Source of the DNA: Lachnospiraceae bacterium
GTDB taxonomy: Bacteria; Bacillota; Clostridia; Lachnospirales; Lachnospiraceae
Length of the DNA: 59,777 nt
Reading direction: 5' to 3'
Assembly (NCBI GenBank): GCA_011958945.1
Contig: BLLT01000002.1
Span: 1 to 59,777, forward strand
Part shown: one piece after another, positions 1-9,121 of the stretch
How positions within the stretch are numbered: the stretch's first letter is position 1
Layout: every line of letters starts with the position of its first letter
Made by a program: the position numbers and the translations under genes
The notes under the pieces: model-generated
Told to the model about the DNA's origin: nothing
What the model saw: only the letters and a program-made list of their open reading frames with translations
Databases searched by the model: none

Positions 1-6
1 GGGCAC

Positions 7-24
7 AAAAGCTGCGCAGAAATG
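7..24 (+). repeat. Interspersed repeat, right-end copy 1
   Basis: AAAAGCTGCGCAGAAATG, 10 bases before the start codon at 34. The same 18-base core, with one to three changes, occurs at 2406-2423, 18043-18060 and 30437-30454, each shortly before a start codon. The left part of this copy lies outside the window. Confidence 0.55.
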
Positions 25-33
25 GAGTAAAAA

Positions 34-1215
34 ATGGACAGACCGGTTCGGGTACTGCATGTGCTGGGGGGCTTAAGCCTGGGGGGCGCGGAAAGCCGTA
101 TTATGGATTTATACCGCTGTATGGACAGGGAGAAGGTGCAGTTTGATTTTTTGGTTCATCAGGATGGTGGAGAGATGGGCCGTATCCCCGAATTTTATGA
201 TGAGGAAGTAGGAAAGCTGGGCGGGAAAATTTATACTCTGCCCAAGTTCAGGGGATATAATTATTTCGGATATAAAAAGGCAGTAAAGGAGTTCTTCAGG
301 GAACACCATGAATTTGCGGCGGTACAGGGGCATATGACCAGTACGGCAGCGATTTACCTTCCGGAGGCGGCAAAAGCCGGGATTTTGGTGCGGGCCGCCC
401 ATGCCAGGAGCGCGGGGGTGGATAAAGGGGTCAAGGGGGTTCTTACCAGACTGCTGCGTTTGCCGTTGTTAAAGAAGGCGGACTACTGTTTTGCCTGTTC
501 TAAAGAGGCGGGCGAATCGGTGTTTGGGAGGAAATGGATAGATTCGTCCAAGGCTTTTGTGATTCCAAACGCAGTGGATGCGCGGAAATTCACGTATCGG
601 GAAGATGTGAGAAAAGAAGTGAGGGAAGAACTGGGAATCTCCGATTGTTTTGTGGTTGGGCACGTTGGGCGGTTTCATTATGCAAAAAATCATGAATTTC
701 TGTTGGAGGTCTTTGAGGATTTGCATAGCAGACTTCTCAAAGATGAAAAAAGCAAGCCACAAGGAGAAGGGGGAAAAGAGGGAAAGCGGTCTGTGCTAAT
801 CCTTCTCGGGGAAGGCTCCGGGATGGAGGGTGCAAAAGAACAGGCTAAAAGAATGGACATCGCCCAGGATGTATTTTTTCTAGGAAATCGGAAAGATGTG
901 TGGAAGTATTACCAGGCTATGGACTTTTTCGTATTCCCTTCCCGGTTTGAGGGTTTGCCGGGAACGGTGGTGGAAGCCCAGGCGGCGGGCCTGCAATGCC
1001 TGATTTCGGATAGGATTACGAGGGAAGTGGGATTCAGCGAACTGGTGCATTATGAAGGCATAGAGACGGCGCCGGAGAAATGGGCAGAATATATCATAAA
1101 TCATATGTTCTACGAAAGAAAAGATATGTGTGCTGGAGTGGAAGCGGCAGGCTTTGATGTGAGGGCTCAGGCAGAGCGGATGGAAAAATTTTATGTGACC
1201 GGCAAGATGGAATAA
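34..1215 (+). CDS. GT4 family glycosyltransferase
   Basis: A 393-residue GT-B retaining glycosyltransferase of family GT4 that would add a sugar from a nucleotide donor to a lipid-linked glycan at the cytoplasmic membrane face. The N-terminal Rossmann domain opens with a glycine-rich loop and GGAES (about residues 17-21). The donor domain starts near VGHVGRF (about 209) and carries the family E-x7-E in EGLPGTVVE (about 309-317). A lysine/glycine/glutamate-rich stretch at about residues 235-250 looks like a loop insert. The ATG follows a GGAG at 25-28. Just upstream, positions 7-24 match the right end of a small repeat found elsewhere in the window. The next gene starts 16 bases downstream, so they are probably co-transcribed. 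Donor and acceptor cannot be told from sequence. Confidence 0.9.
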   Translation: MDRPVRVLHVLGGLSLGGAESRIMDLYRCMDREKVQFDFLVHQDGGEMGRIPEFYDEEVGKLGGKIYTLPKFRGYNYFGYKKAVKEFFREHHEFAAVQGHMTSTAAIYLPEAAKAGILVRAAHARSAGVDKGVKGVLTRLLRLPLLKKADYCFACSKEAGESVFGRKWIDSSKAFVIPNAVDARKFTYREDVRKEVREELGISDCFVVGHVGRFHYAKNHEFLLEVFEDLHSRLLKDEKSKPQGEGGKEGKRSVLILLGEGSGMEGAKEQAKRMDIAQDVFFLGNRKDVWKYYQAMDFFVFPSRFEGLPGTVVEAQAAGLQCLISDRITREVGFSELVHYEGIETAPEKWAEYIINHMFYERKDMCAGVEAAGFDVRAQAERMEKFYVTGKME

Positions 1216-1231
1216 AAAGGGGAGATTAGTG

Positions 1232-2362
1232 ATGAAAAAAAAGATAATGTTAATTGTTCCGATGCTTCACCAGGGGGGCTTTGAGAGGGTTTGTGTGGCA
1301 ACGGCAAGGTTATTGGAGCCCCATTTTGATGTGTGCATTGTGATGTTCGACTCCAGGGATATTGCTTATGACATTAAAGGCCTGGACGTGACAGACCTTC
1401 ATATGGGCGTTCGGCCAGGGAAACTGGCCAAGGTATTTAATGTGATAAAAAGAAGTATGGCTGTCAGAAAGCTGAAAAAAGAGAGGGGAATCGATATTGC
1501 TTACAGCTTTGGCCCTTCCGCCAATATGGTCAATGTGTTTTCGAAAACGGAAGCAAAAATATGGGTGGGAATCCGCAGCTATATGGACATGGATAACCAT
1601 TTTCTGCTCCGCCTGTTTGCCGGGAGGGCGGATAAGATTCTGTGCTGCACCAAGAGAATAGAAGAGGAAATCGGGGAAAGGTACCGCTGTTCCAAAGCGG
1701 TTACCTTGTATAATCCGTTGGACGGCGAAGCCTTGAAAAAATCAGCCGAAGAAGCCATAAGGCTGCCATGGGATGAGAAGGAAAATATAATAGTATCCAT
1801 GGGGCGGGAAGACGATGTGAAGGGTTTTTGGCATTTGATAAAAAGCTTTTCTTTGGTGAGGGCGGATATTCCCGATGCGAAACTGATGATTATAGGGGAT
1901 GGGGAGTTTGAAGAGTACAAAGTTTTGGCGAAGCAATTGGGAATTGGGGATGATGTCTATTTCACAGGGCTGAAAAAGAATCCTTTTCCTTATTTGAAGG
2001 CGGCGAAACTCTATGTACTGACCTCTTACCGGGAAGGGTTTCCCAACGCTTTGATAGAAGCTATGTCCTTTGGCATTCCGGTAATTGCCGCTGACTGCCC
2101 CACCGGTCCTGACGAAATCCTGAGAAAAGGCGATAGTTTGTATGGAGTTCTCATTCCCAACATGAGCCCGGAGAAAAACCTGGATGCCGCGGCAATCAGT
2201 GAGGAAGAAAAAGGGCTGGCGGATGAAATGAAAAGGATGATAACGGATAGGGCATACTACGAAAAATACGGAAGGGCGTCTGCCAAGAGGGCGCAGGATT
2301 TTAATAATGAGAGTTATGCGGAGAGGTTGATGGGGTGGATAGTGGATTGCGCTGATGAGTAA
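1232..2362 (+). CDS. GT4 family glycosyltransferase
   Basis: A 376-residue GT4 enzyme. The N-terminus (KIMLIVPMLHQGGFERV) is the usual GT-B first strand and loop. The donor half shows SMGREDDVKG (about 190-200) and the E-x7-E motif EGFPNALIE (about 269-277), then a DCPTGPDE segment shared with WabH-like GT4 enzymes. The ATG at 1232 lies 7 bases after AAGGGGAG (1217-1224); the GTG at 1229 is a less likely start. It lies 16 bases after the previous GT4 gene and is followed by about 380 bases holding only a gene remnant. Sugar specificity is unknown. Confidence 0.9.
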   Translation: MKKKIMLIVPMLHQGGFERVCVATARLLEPHFDVCIVMFDSRDIAYDIKGLDVTDLHMGVRPGKLAKVFNVIKRSMAVRKLKKERGIDIAYSFGPSANMVNVFSKTEAKIWVGIRSYMDMDNHFLLRLFAGRADKILCCTKRIEEEIGERYRCSKAVTLYNPLDGEALKKSAEEAIRLPWDEKENIIVSMGREDDVKGFWHLIKSFSLVRADIPDAKLMIIGDGEFEEYKVLAKQLGIGDDVYFTGLKKNPFPYLKAAKLYVLTSYREGFPNALIEAMSFGIPVIAADCPTGPDEILRKGDSLYGVLIPNMSPEKNLDAAAISEEEKGLADEMKRMITDRAYYEKYGRASAKRAQDFNNESYAERLMGWIVDCADE

Positions 2363-2405
2363 GCTCGCCATCAATTTTCTGACGATAAATGGTGGCATAT
2401 GACAT

Positions 2406-2423
2406 AAGAACTGTGCAGAAATG
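2406..2423 (+). repeat. Interspersed repeat, right-end copy 2
   Basis: AAGAACTGTGCAGAAATG followed by AGGTAAAAT, which looks like the ribosome binding site of the remnant reading frame beginning TTG at 2434. It is related to the copies at 7, 18043 and 30437. Confidence 0.5.
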
Positions 2424-2433
2424 AGGTAAAATA

Positions 2434-2605
2434 TTGAAGATTCGTACGATTACTATAAAAAATTATAGATGTTTCGAAGAAATAACCCTCTCTTTGGGAG
2501 ATTATATGCACGAAAGAGGCAAAGTATGGGGCGATAGACGATGAAAAGGTAGAAAGTGCAGAAAGGTATTTGGAACAGCTCGGAATCCAACGCCCAAGGA
2601 AATAA
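2434..2605 (+). pseudogene. Remnant of a RecF/OLD-like AAA ATPase gene
   Basis: The frame starting at TTG 2434 reads MKIRTITIKNYRCFEEITLS, a typical first strand of RecF/SMC/OLD-like ATPases (K-I-x-N-[YF]-R-x-[FL]). It stops at 2544 after 36 residues, before any Walker A motif. An overlapping shifted frame (about 2498-2605) ends ERYLEQLGIQRPRK before a TAA and resembles a normal protein C-terminus. The simplest reading is that only the two ends of one gene, or ends of two genes, survive after a large deletion with the join near 2500-2520. The rest of the 2363-2746 gap shows nothing I recognise. Confidence 0.5.
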
Positions 2606-2746
2606 TTTGCGATTCCCCTTTTAATATGTTAGACTATAAAAGTATATAACCAGTTTTTTCCTAATAGGCTTTCGAAATTTTTCAGCCCGGCTGTGGAGGG
2701 GGAATCCGGGAGGCTATCCTAAAATAAGGATGAATGGAGCGGCGGA

Positions 2747-3859
2747 ATGAAGCGTAAAATAGCATTTCATTTAAACTGTCTGGAACAGGGGGGAGCGGAG
2801 CGGGTGGTATCCAATCTGGCGAACCAGTTTGCCAGGGAAGGATATGAAGTCCTTTTGGCTACGGAATGGTACGGGGAGAATGAATTTTCCATTGACAGGG
2901 AAGTTCGCCGGGTGCATGTAGGCCTGCGGGAGGGGGATGAAAAGAAATCCCGTATCGCCCAGTTTTTGCTCAGGGTGAAGTACCTGCGGGAATTTATGAA
3001 AACGGAAAGGCCGGATATTCTCATTGCATTTGCACAGCGGGCCAATTACCGGGCGTTGATGGCGGCTCCGGGAACGGGAATCCCTGTGCTGATATCTATT
3101 CGCACAGACCCGGTGGGGCATTATGATGCTTTGTCCGATAAAATACAGATTCCCTTGCTGTTTCCAAGGGCGGCGGGATGCGTGTTTCAGACAGAAGGGC
3201 AGAGGGATTTTTTCGCACCCTATCTGCAGGAAAATTCCAGGGTTATTTTGAACCCTGTTCACGATAAATATTTGGATGTGCCGGAACCGGTGGAGAGAAA
3301 AAAGGAAGTGGTCCAGTCCGGCAGGCTTGTGGATTTTAAGAATCAGCCTATGCTTTTGCATGCGTTTATGGAGGTGCATAAGAAGCATCCGGATTATATT
3401 TTAAAGATTTATGGCGGAGATTCTTTTGACGGAACGAAGGAAATATTGGAAGATATTATAGAAAAGAACAATGCGGGGAGCTATATCAGGCTGATGGGAG
3501 CCAGCGACAGCCTGGAAAAAGATTTAGTGGATGCGGCGGTCTATGCTTTTTCCTCTGATTGGGAAGGGCTTCCTAATGCGCTGTTGGAAGCGATGGCGCT
3601 TGGGCTTCCGATTGTGGCCACCGATTGTCCTTGCGGAGGCCCCCGTACGGTGATGGAGGATGGGGTCAATGGAGTGCTGATTCCAATAAAAGATCCGAAG
3701 GCGTTGGAGGAGGGGATTAATCGGTTAATTGAAAATCCAGGGCTGGGAGAGCAGCTTGGAAGGAATGCGCGGAAGATAGGGGAGATCGCTAATGGGGCGG
3801 CTATTTTTAGGCAGTGGAGGGATTATATTGAGGAGATTGTGGGGGGAGGTAGGGGATGA
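2747..3859 (+). CDS. GT4 family glycosyltransferase
   Basis: A 370-residue GT4 transferase. It begins KIAFHLNCLEQGGAERVVSN with the GGAER loop at about residues 15-19. The donor domain shows VQSGRLVDFKNQ (about 188-199), E-x7-E as EGLPNALLE (about 273-281) and DCPCGGPR (about 292-299). The DCPCGGP stretch is shared with the GT4 at 6915, so these two are probably close relatives acting on similar substrates. A GGAGCGG stretch (2735-2741) precedes the ATG at 2747. The next gene begins 53 bases downstream on the same strand. Confidence 0.9.
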   Translation: MKRKIAFHLNCLEQGGAERVVSNLANQFAREGYEVLLATEWYGENEFSIDREVRRVHVGLREGDEKKSRIAQFLLRVKYLREFMKTERPDILIAFAQRANYRALMAAPGTGIPVLISIRTDPVGHYDALSDKIQIPLLFPRAAGCVFQTEGQRDFFAPYLQENSRVILNPVHDKYLDVPEPVERKKEVVQSGRLVDFKNQPMLLHAFMEVHKKHPDYILKIYGGDSFDGTKEILEDIIEKNNAGSYIRLMGASDSLEKDLVDAAVYAFSSDWEGLPNALLEAMALGLPIVATDCPCGGPRTVMEDGVNGVLIPIKDPKALEEGINRLIENPGLGEQLGRNARKIGEIANGAAIFRQWRDYIEEIVGGGRG

Positions 3860-3912
3860 GTGTTTGGAGGATAAGTGTTTATTGGTTTGGATGAGAGAAA
3901 GGATAGAGTGGG

Positions 3913-4665
3913 ATGTTTTCGTATGATGATTATAGGGAAATAATAAGGATTATTAAGGCTGCGGGGCTGCAGGCGGATTATGGGAGTGCTTTGCATAGGG
4001 ATAAGTTTATAATTATGCGGCATGATGTGGAATATAGTGTGGAAAGGGCGTATGCCCTGGCGAAGGTGGAGTCCAGTATGGATTTTACTTCTACTTTCTT
4101 TTTTCAGTGGACGAATAATTCTTATAACTTGTTGTCCAGGAAAAACAGGGATTTGATTTGCGATATGCATGAGAGGGGGCAGAATATCGGCCTCCATTTT
4201 GCGTTAAACGGGATGACGGATATGCAGGAGGTGCGTAAGCAGATTATTAAGGAGATGCATATGCTTAGTGAGATGCTGGGATTCCAGATTTCTGAGTTTT
4301 CTATACATCGCCCTTCACCGGCAGTATTGGCGGAGAATATTAAGCTGCCCGGGATTATTAATGCGTATCAGGATGAATTTTTTACTTTTGCGGAGAATGT
4401 GACGCAGGAGTCGAAGCTGGGCGTGAAGTATATGTCGGATGCGAATCATATATGGAGGTACGGCTATCCGGATGAAAAGAATATTCTGGGAAATGATAAA
4501 GTACAGATATTGACCCACCCTTTTGCCTGGACGAAAAAGGGTTATGATAATTATGAGAACTTCAAAAGCCTTGTGAAGGAAAAATATGTGGAGTTGATTG
4601 ATAGTATTGATAATGAATGCAAGGATTTTGGGGAATATAAGGATTCTTTCTTGGAACTTTTGTAG
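3913..4665 (+). CDS. Polysaccharide deacetylase-like (WbmS-type) protein
   Basis: A 250-residue protein with the outline of a CE4-type NodB-like barrel. MRHDVE (about 36-41) stands where CE4 enzymes have their first Asp motif. IGLHFALNG (about 88-96) gives the metal-binding His region, and SIHRPSP (about 132-138) corresponds to a later conserved motif. RHD in place of TFDDG is characteristic of WbmS-like members found in glycan loci. It would remove an acetyl group from a sugar intermediate in the cytoplasm, as there is no signal peptide. The function is inferred from these motifs and the neighbours. It sits between a GT4 and the first AsnB-like gene. Confidence 0.65.
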   Translation: MFSYDDYREIIRIIKAAGLQADYGSALHRDKFIIMRHDVEYSVERAYALAKVESSMDFTSTFFFQWTNNSYNLLSRKNRDLICDMHERGQNIGLHFALNGMTDMQEVRKQIIKEMHMLSEMLGFQISEFSIHRPSPAVLAENIKLPGIINAYQDEFFTFAENVTQESKLGVKYMSDANHIWRYGYPDEKNILGNDKVQILTHPFAWTKKGYDNYENFKSLVKEKYVELIDSIDNECKDFGEYKDSFLELL

Positions 4666-4805
4666 GATGAAGAACTGTGCCAGAGCGTGTTTGGAAGAAC
4701 CCGGCATAGGAGAATTATGATTTGGGAGACGGGTTCATACAGGATATTGACTGGAAAAATGGGTATTTTGGTTTCGTGTTAGGGAAGCGGCATGGAGGTA
4801 GTGCT

Positions 4806-6887
4806 ATGTGCGGTATTTGCGGTTATGTGTCGAAGAGGGATATTCGTCTGACACAGTTGAAAGAGATGAACGATACTATGTTTCATAGGGGGCCTGATGA
4901 CAGCGGGGAAGAAATCTATGAGATAGCAGGGGGCTACCGGGTGGGGTTCGCGCAAAGGAGGCTTTCTATTATAGATTTGTCGGCGCTGGGGCACCAGCCT
5001 ATGCACTCGGAGAACGGGCGGGTGAGCGTAGTTTATAACGGTGAAATTTATAATTTTCAGGATTTGAAAGAAGAACTTTCGGACTATCCTTTTCAATCCA
5101 ATTGCGATACCGAAGTGATTATAGCGGCCTATTTGAAGTGGGGGATTGGCTGCGTAGAGCGTTTTGCGGGGATGTATGCCATCGCTTTGCTGGACAGGGA
5201 AAGCGGGGAAGTGTATCTGGTGCGGGATTGCATTGGGAAGAAGCCCTTGTATTATTGGGTGGATGGGGAGAACTTGGTGTTTGCATCGGAACTTAAGCCG
5301 ATTATGGCCTGCCCGGGTTTTGAGAAAAATATTCGGAAAGATGTGATATCCCGTTTTTTATACCAGCAGTACATTAATGCCCCTGAAACAATATTTGAAA
5401 ATGTTTATAAGTTGGAGCCGGGAAGTCTTCTTACTTTTTCACCTAACGGGAAGCCGCGTGGCAAGACGGGTGAATTTACAAGTTCGCACCGCGAAGCTGC
5501 AGAGAATGCGAAGCTTTCTTCTTCCGCAGGGAAAATAACAATCCGGAAATATTGGGAAATTAAGGATGTTTATCATAGGCAGAAGGAAAATCCGGTAAGG
5601 GATTATGGACAGGCCAAAGAGGAACTGAAAGGGCTGCTGAAAAAAGCTACTGCTTACCGGATGATATCCGATGTGCCTTTGGGGGCTTTTTTGAGCGGTG
5701 GGTATGATTCTTCGCTGATAACGGCGATAGCCCAGGAGCATTCCAGGGAGCCGGTGAAAACTTTTTCCATTGGTTTTCATGAAGAAAGGTATAATGAGGC
5801 CAAGTATGCCAAACAGGTGGCGGATTATCTGGGAACGGATCATACGGAATTGTATATTGATGAGAAGCAGATGTTCGATTTGGTGGAAAGCATCCCCCAA
5901 TATTATGATGAGCCTTTTGCGGACAGTTCCCAGATTCCGTCTATGTTGGTGTCGGCCTTGGCAAGGGAAAAGGTGACGGTGGTCCTTTCCGGCGACGGCG
6001 GGGATGAATTTTACTGTGGATATAATATTTATGAAAACGTGGCTCAGGCACAGATGCTGGATATTCCGGGAGGGATTGTCCATGGCATTTGCCATCTGCC
6101 GCTGGTTCGGAATACAGGAATCGGGGGGAAGCTGCCTTTCCGGGTGAGGGTGATTGCGGAAAACCGCTGCAAAGAGACGAAAACTCAGTTCGGCGCAAGC
6201 AACTATATTGTGCGGGCGAGGAGAATGGTAAAGCATGACGGGCGTGGAGACGGGCAGCGGGACGGCAAACGGCAGCAGGGGAATGGGCAATACGGGAATC
6301 GGCAGTATGGAAGCGGACAGAATGGAAATGGACAATATGGGAATCCGGAAATGCTGCCCTGCCATTATGAAATAGAGAGCCGCTATGGGGAGAATAAATG
6401 GCAGATACGGCGTATGCTGCTGGATATGGATACCTATCTGCCGGGTGATATACTTTGCAAGGTGGACAGGGCTTCCATGAAGTATTCACTGGAGACACGA
6501 TGTCCGATTCTGGACAAGGATGTGATGGAGTATTCCTTCCGCATCCCCCATGAGTTTAAGTTTCACAAAGGGGATAAGAAGCATATCCTGAAGGACATCG
6601 CTTATGACTATATACCGAAGGAACTGCTGGATCGGCCCAAGGTAGGATTCGGCGTGCCGCTGGATAAATGGCTGAGGGGGCCGTTAAAAGAGCAGCTATT
6701 GGCCTACAGCGAAAAGGATTATCTGGAAAAGCAGGGGATATTCGATGGGGAATATGTCTCGGGGATGATACGGGACTATATCCGCACAGGGGATGGAGGG
6801 CCGGCTACAGGGGCAAACTATTCCAAACTGTCCTGGTCCTTCTTCATCTTTGAACAATGGTATCAGCATTTTTTCAATAGACAATAA
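4806..6887 (+). CDS. asnB: Asparagine synthase-like amidotransferase with repeat insert
   Basis: A class II glutamine amidotransferase: glutamine is hydrolysed at the N-terminal Cys2 (MCGICGY) and ammonia passes to an ATP-activated carboxylate. The N-terminal domain shows HRGPDD and NGEIYN. The synthase domain has the PP-loop SGGYDSSL (about residues 298-305) and the VVLSGDGGDEFYCGY block (about 391-405). The ATG at 4806 is used because Cys2 must be N-terminal after processing and GGAGG lies at 4795-4799. The protein is 693 residues, longer than the usual 610-630. The excess includes a linker near 220-245 and a Gly/Gln/Asn/Tyr-rich insert with four 5-residue repeats (494-513). In glycan loci such enzymes often amidate uronic acids, which is the likely role here; free asparagine synthesis is the alternative. 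Confidence 0.88.
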   Translation: MCGICGYVSKRDIRLTQLKEMNDTMFHRGPDDSGEEIYEIAGGYRVGFAQRRLSIIDLSALGHQPMHSENGRVSVVYNGEIYNFQDLKEELSDYPFQSNCDTEVIIAAYLKWGIGCVERFAGMYAIALLDRESGEVYLVRDCIGKKPLYYWVDGENLVFASELKPIMACPGFEKNIRKDVISRFLYQQYINAPETIFENVYKLEPGSLLTFSPNGKPRGKTGEFTSSHREAAENAKLSSSAGKITIRKYWEIKDVYHRQKENPVRDYGQAKEELKGLLKKATAYRMISDVPLGAFLSGGYDSSLITAIAQEHSREPVKTFSIGFHEERYNEAKYAKQVADYLGTDHTELYIDEKQMFDLVESIPQYYDEPFADSSQIPSMLVSALAREKVTVVLSGDGGDEFYCGYNIYENVAQAQMLDIPGGIVHGICHLPLVRNTGIGGKLPFRVRVIAENRCKETKTQFGASNYIVRARRMVKHDGRGDGQRDGKRQQGNGQYGNRQYGSGQNGNGQYGNPEMLPCHYEIESRYGENKWQIRRMLLDMDTYLPGDILCKVDRASMKYSLETRCPILDKDVMEYSFRIPHEFKFHKGDKKHILKDIAYDYIPKELLDRPKVGFGVPLDKWLRGPLKEQLLAYSEKDYLEKQGIFDGEYVSGMIRDYIRTGDGGPATGANYSKLSWSFFIFEQWYQHFFNRQ
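6285..6344 (+). repeat. Four 15-base in-frame repeats inside the first asnB-like gene
   Basis: Four consecutive 15-base units encode GQYGN, RQYGS, GQNGN and GQYGN. They sit inside a longer Gly/Gln/Arg/Asp-rich segment (about 6231-6350) that separates two conserved parts of the synthase domain. The second asnB-like gene of the window lacks such a stretch at the matching place. Confidence 0.85.
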
Positions 6888-6914
6888 ATACTTTTTTGCA
6901 TGAGAGGATTCATG

Positions 6915-8027
6915 ATGAAAAAAAAGCATATAGCCATGCTGATTAGCTCTTTGAATAAGGGCGGTTCGGAGCGGGTATTGGTGAATTTGGCCGAGTACTT
7001 TTATGGCCGGGGATATGAGGTTACCGTTGTTACCCAATACCGGACGGAGAATGAATATGAAATCAGCGGGGGAATCCGGAGAGTCTTTTCGGAGATTACG
7101 GAAGAAGAAAAAGGAAAAGGGAGGATTTCCAACTTCCTGAAACGGTTTTTTAAGCTGCGGGGTATCTGGAAGCGGGAAAAGCCGGATTTGATTCTTTCTT
7201 TTATCGGTAAAAATAATATGATGGCGATTATGACCTCCCGCTTTCTTGGAATCCCTACGATAGTATCGGTGAGGGGGGAACCGGCGGAAGAATATTATTC
7301 CAGGCTGCTGCGGGCAGCGGCGGCGGTGTTATTCCCTCTGGCGGACGGAGTAGTGCTTCCGGTGGAGAAAAGTGCAGAATTTTTTCCAAAGCCGGTCAGG
7401 CGCAAGGTCATTTGTCTGAAAAATCCGTTGAATCCTGCCTTCGTGCGTAAGAGATATGAGGGGGAGCGGGAAAAAAAGATTGTGGCAGTAGGGCGTGTGG
7501 ATGCCAACAAGAACCACGAAATGATTATCCGGGCCTTTGCGGAGGTGGCGGACAGATATCCGGACTATCGGCTGGAAATATATGGCGAGGGGGAATTGAG
7601 GACATCCTTGCAGGTATTGGTAAAGGAACTGGGGCTGGAAGGGCGTATAATTCTGCCGGGCAGCATTTCGGATGTGGCGGAGCATATTTACAGGGCTTCT
7701 ATATTCGTATTGTCTTCCTATTCGGAGGGGATGCCGAATACTTTGATAGAAGCCATGGCTTTAGGGATTCCGTCCGTTTCCACGGATTGTCCATGCGGGG
7801 GGCCGGCGGAATTGATTACAAATGGCGAAAATGGTTTCCTTATAGAGCCGGGGAATCAGGGAGAATTGCAGGATATCTTGCAAAAACTGATGGATGATGA
7901 CCACCTGGCGATGAAAGTGGGGAAAAATGCTGCAAAACTGCAGGAAGAATTAAATCCTGAAACTATCAATAAATTGTGGGAAGAATATTTTAGTAGGTTT
8001 ATTCCCGTGAGGAATGAGGTTATATAA
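6915..8027 (+). CDS. GT4 family glycosyltransferase
   Basis: A 370-residue GT4 enzyme. It begins MKKKHIAMLISSLNKGGSERV, with GGSER in the acceptor-side loop. The donor half contains VAVGRVDANKNHEM (about 189-202), E-x7-E as EGMPNTLIE and DCPCGGPAE. GAGAGGA (6902-6908) is a fair ribosome binding site for ATG 6915; ATGs at 6900 and 6912 are alternatives. It resembles the GT4 at 2747. Its stop codon is followed directly by the start of the next gene at 8028, which suggests translational coupling. Confidence 0.9.
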   Translation: MKKKHIAMLISSLNKGGSERVLVNLAEYFYGRGYEVTVVTQYRTENEYEISGGIRRVFSEITEEEKGKGRISNFLKRFFKLRGIWKREKPDLILSFIGKNNMMAIMTSRFLGIPTIVSVRGEPAEEYYSRLLRAAAAVLFPLADGVVLPVEKSAEFFPKPVRRKVICLKNPLNPAFVRKRYEGEREKKIVAVGRVDANKNHEMIIRAFAEVADRYPDYRLEIYGEGELRTSLQVLVKELGLEGRIILPGSISDVAEHIYRASIFVLSSYSEGMPNTLIEAMALGIPSVSTDCPCGGPAELITNGENGFLIEPGNQGELQDILQKLMDDDHLAMKVGKNAAKLQEELNPETINKLWEEYFSRFIPVRNEVI

Positions 8028-9110
8028 ATGACGCGTAAGCAGTTGGTACAGTCGATTATTTTCATAGTGTTATTTTTATATATTCTTATGACGGTGACTT
8101 ATATTATAAGGACCAATGGGGATGTGAAAGATAGGTTTACCGGTTTTTATGCGGAAAAGAAGGATACGGTGGACGTAGTGCTGGTGGGTTCCAGCCCGGT
8201 GTATCCATATTTTGCTACTCCTATGATGTGGGGGGAATACGGCATCCGGGCTTATCCCATATCCAGCAACCTCCAGCGCCCGGTGGCGGCCGTCGGCCTG
8301 CTGGAGGAAATTCGCAAAACCCAGTCACCTTCCCTCTATATATTTGAAATGCGTATGTATACGGCGAGGGATATGGATTTGACCAACAATATGGCTTATA
8401 CCAGGGGCGTAACGGACAACATGAAATATTCGTGGAACCGGGTGAAAACAATTAATGCCATGGTGGATGACGTTTCCGAAAGATATACGTATTATTTTGA
8501 TATTTTTAAATATCATTCCAACTGGAAGACGATGGTGCTGCCGGAACAGCTGGCCTGTTTCCGCTATGAGAAACCGGATGACCAGAAGGGCTATGTGATG
8601 ACCGATGAGGTAGGCCCTTGCGAGGCGGTGGATACTTCTGGCATTACGGAAAGGCTTCCCATGCCGGAATTTCAGGAAGAGTGCTTAAAAAATTTATTGG
8701 TGTATTTAAAAGAAAACGATTTACAGGCATTGTTTATTCTTTCCCCTACAGTGATGGAAGAAGAGAAGCAGAAGATGTATAATTATATAGAAGATATAGT
8801 AAATGCTTCCGGCTATGAGTTTTTGAATATGAATGATTATTATAGCGAATTAGGGCTGGATTTTGCAGCAGATTTCAGCGATTACGGCGGCCATGTGAAT
8901 GGAGTGGGGGCGCAGAAATGCACGGCATTTCTAAGCAGCTACATCGCAAAGAATTATGGTTTGGAGGATAAAAGGGGCGAAATGGGCTTCGAAAGCTGGG
9001 ATGCGGCCTATGAGCAGTGGAAACAGGAGTTGGAGGAAGCGAAAAAGACAATCGCAAAACATATAGAAGAAAAAGATTTCGCAGATGCCCCGGTGGAAGA
9101 ACCGGAATAA
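8028..9110 (+). CDS. Membrane-anchored SGNH/DltD-like protein
   Basis: A 360-residue protein with one N-terminal membrane helix (about residues 8-27) and the remainder probably outside the cell. VVLVGSSPVYPY (about 50-61) fits the first SGNH block, with Ser in the nucleophile position. DYGGHVNGVGA (about 285-295) fits the C-terminal Asp/His block. The C-terminus is a charged, probably helical tail. Comparable proteins are annotated as SGNH/GDSL hydrolases or DltD-like acyl-transfer partners. A role in adding or removing O-acyl groups on the exported glycan is likely but inferred from context. It starts right after the stop of the preceding GT4. I see no MBOAT acyl donor gene in the window. 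Confidence 0.6.
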   Translation: MTRKQLVQSIIFIVLFLYILMTVTYIIRTNGDVKDRFTGFYAEKKDTVDVVLVGSSPVYPYFATPMMWGEYGIRAYPISSNLQRPVAAVGLLEEIRKTQSPSLYIFEMRMYTARDMDLTNNMAYTRGVTDNMKYSWNRVKTINAMVDDVSERYTYYFDIFKYHSNWKTMVLPEQLACFRYEKPDDQKGYVMTDEVGPCEAVDTSGITERLPMPEFQEECLKNLLVYLKENDLQALFILSPTVMEEEKQKMYNYIEDIVNASGYEFLNMNDYYSELGLDFAADFSDYGGHVNGVGAQKCTAFLSSYIAKNYGLEDKRGEMGFESWDAAYEQWKQELEEAKKTIAKHIEEKDFADAPVEEPE

Positions 9111-9121
9111 GAGGATGAGTG

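Noticed and set aside
1742-2398. Minus-strand frame of 218 codons
   Set aside because: Overlaps a conserved GT4 gene, no ribosome binding site, no recognisable protein.
6231-6350. CRISPR-like array from short repeats
   Set aside because: The periodic units are 15 bases without spacers, lie in frame inside a conserved gene and encode a repetitive peptide.
5439-6365. Long minus-strand open frame (308 codons) opposite the first asnB-like gene
   Set aside because: It lies inside a clearly conserved plus-strand enzyme; purine-rich coding strands leave the opposite strand open, and its translation is rich in Pro, His, Arg and Ile with no known motif.
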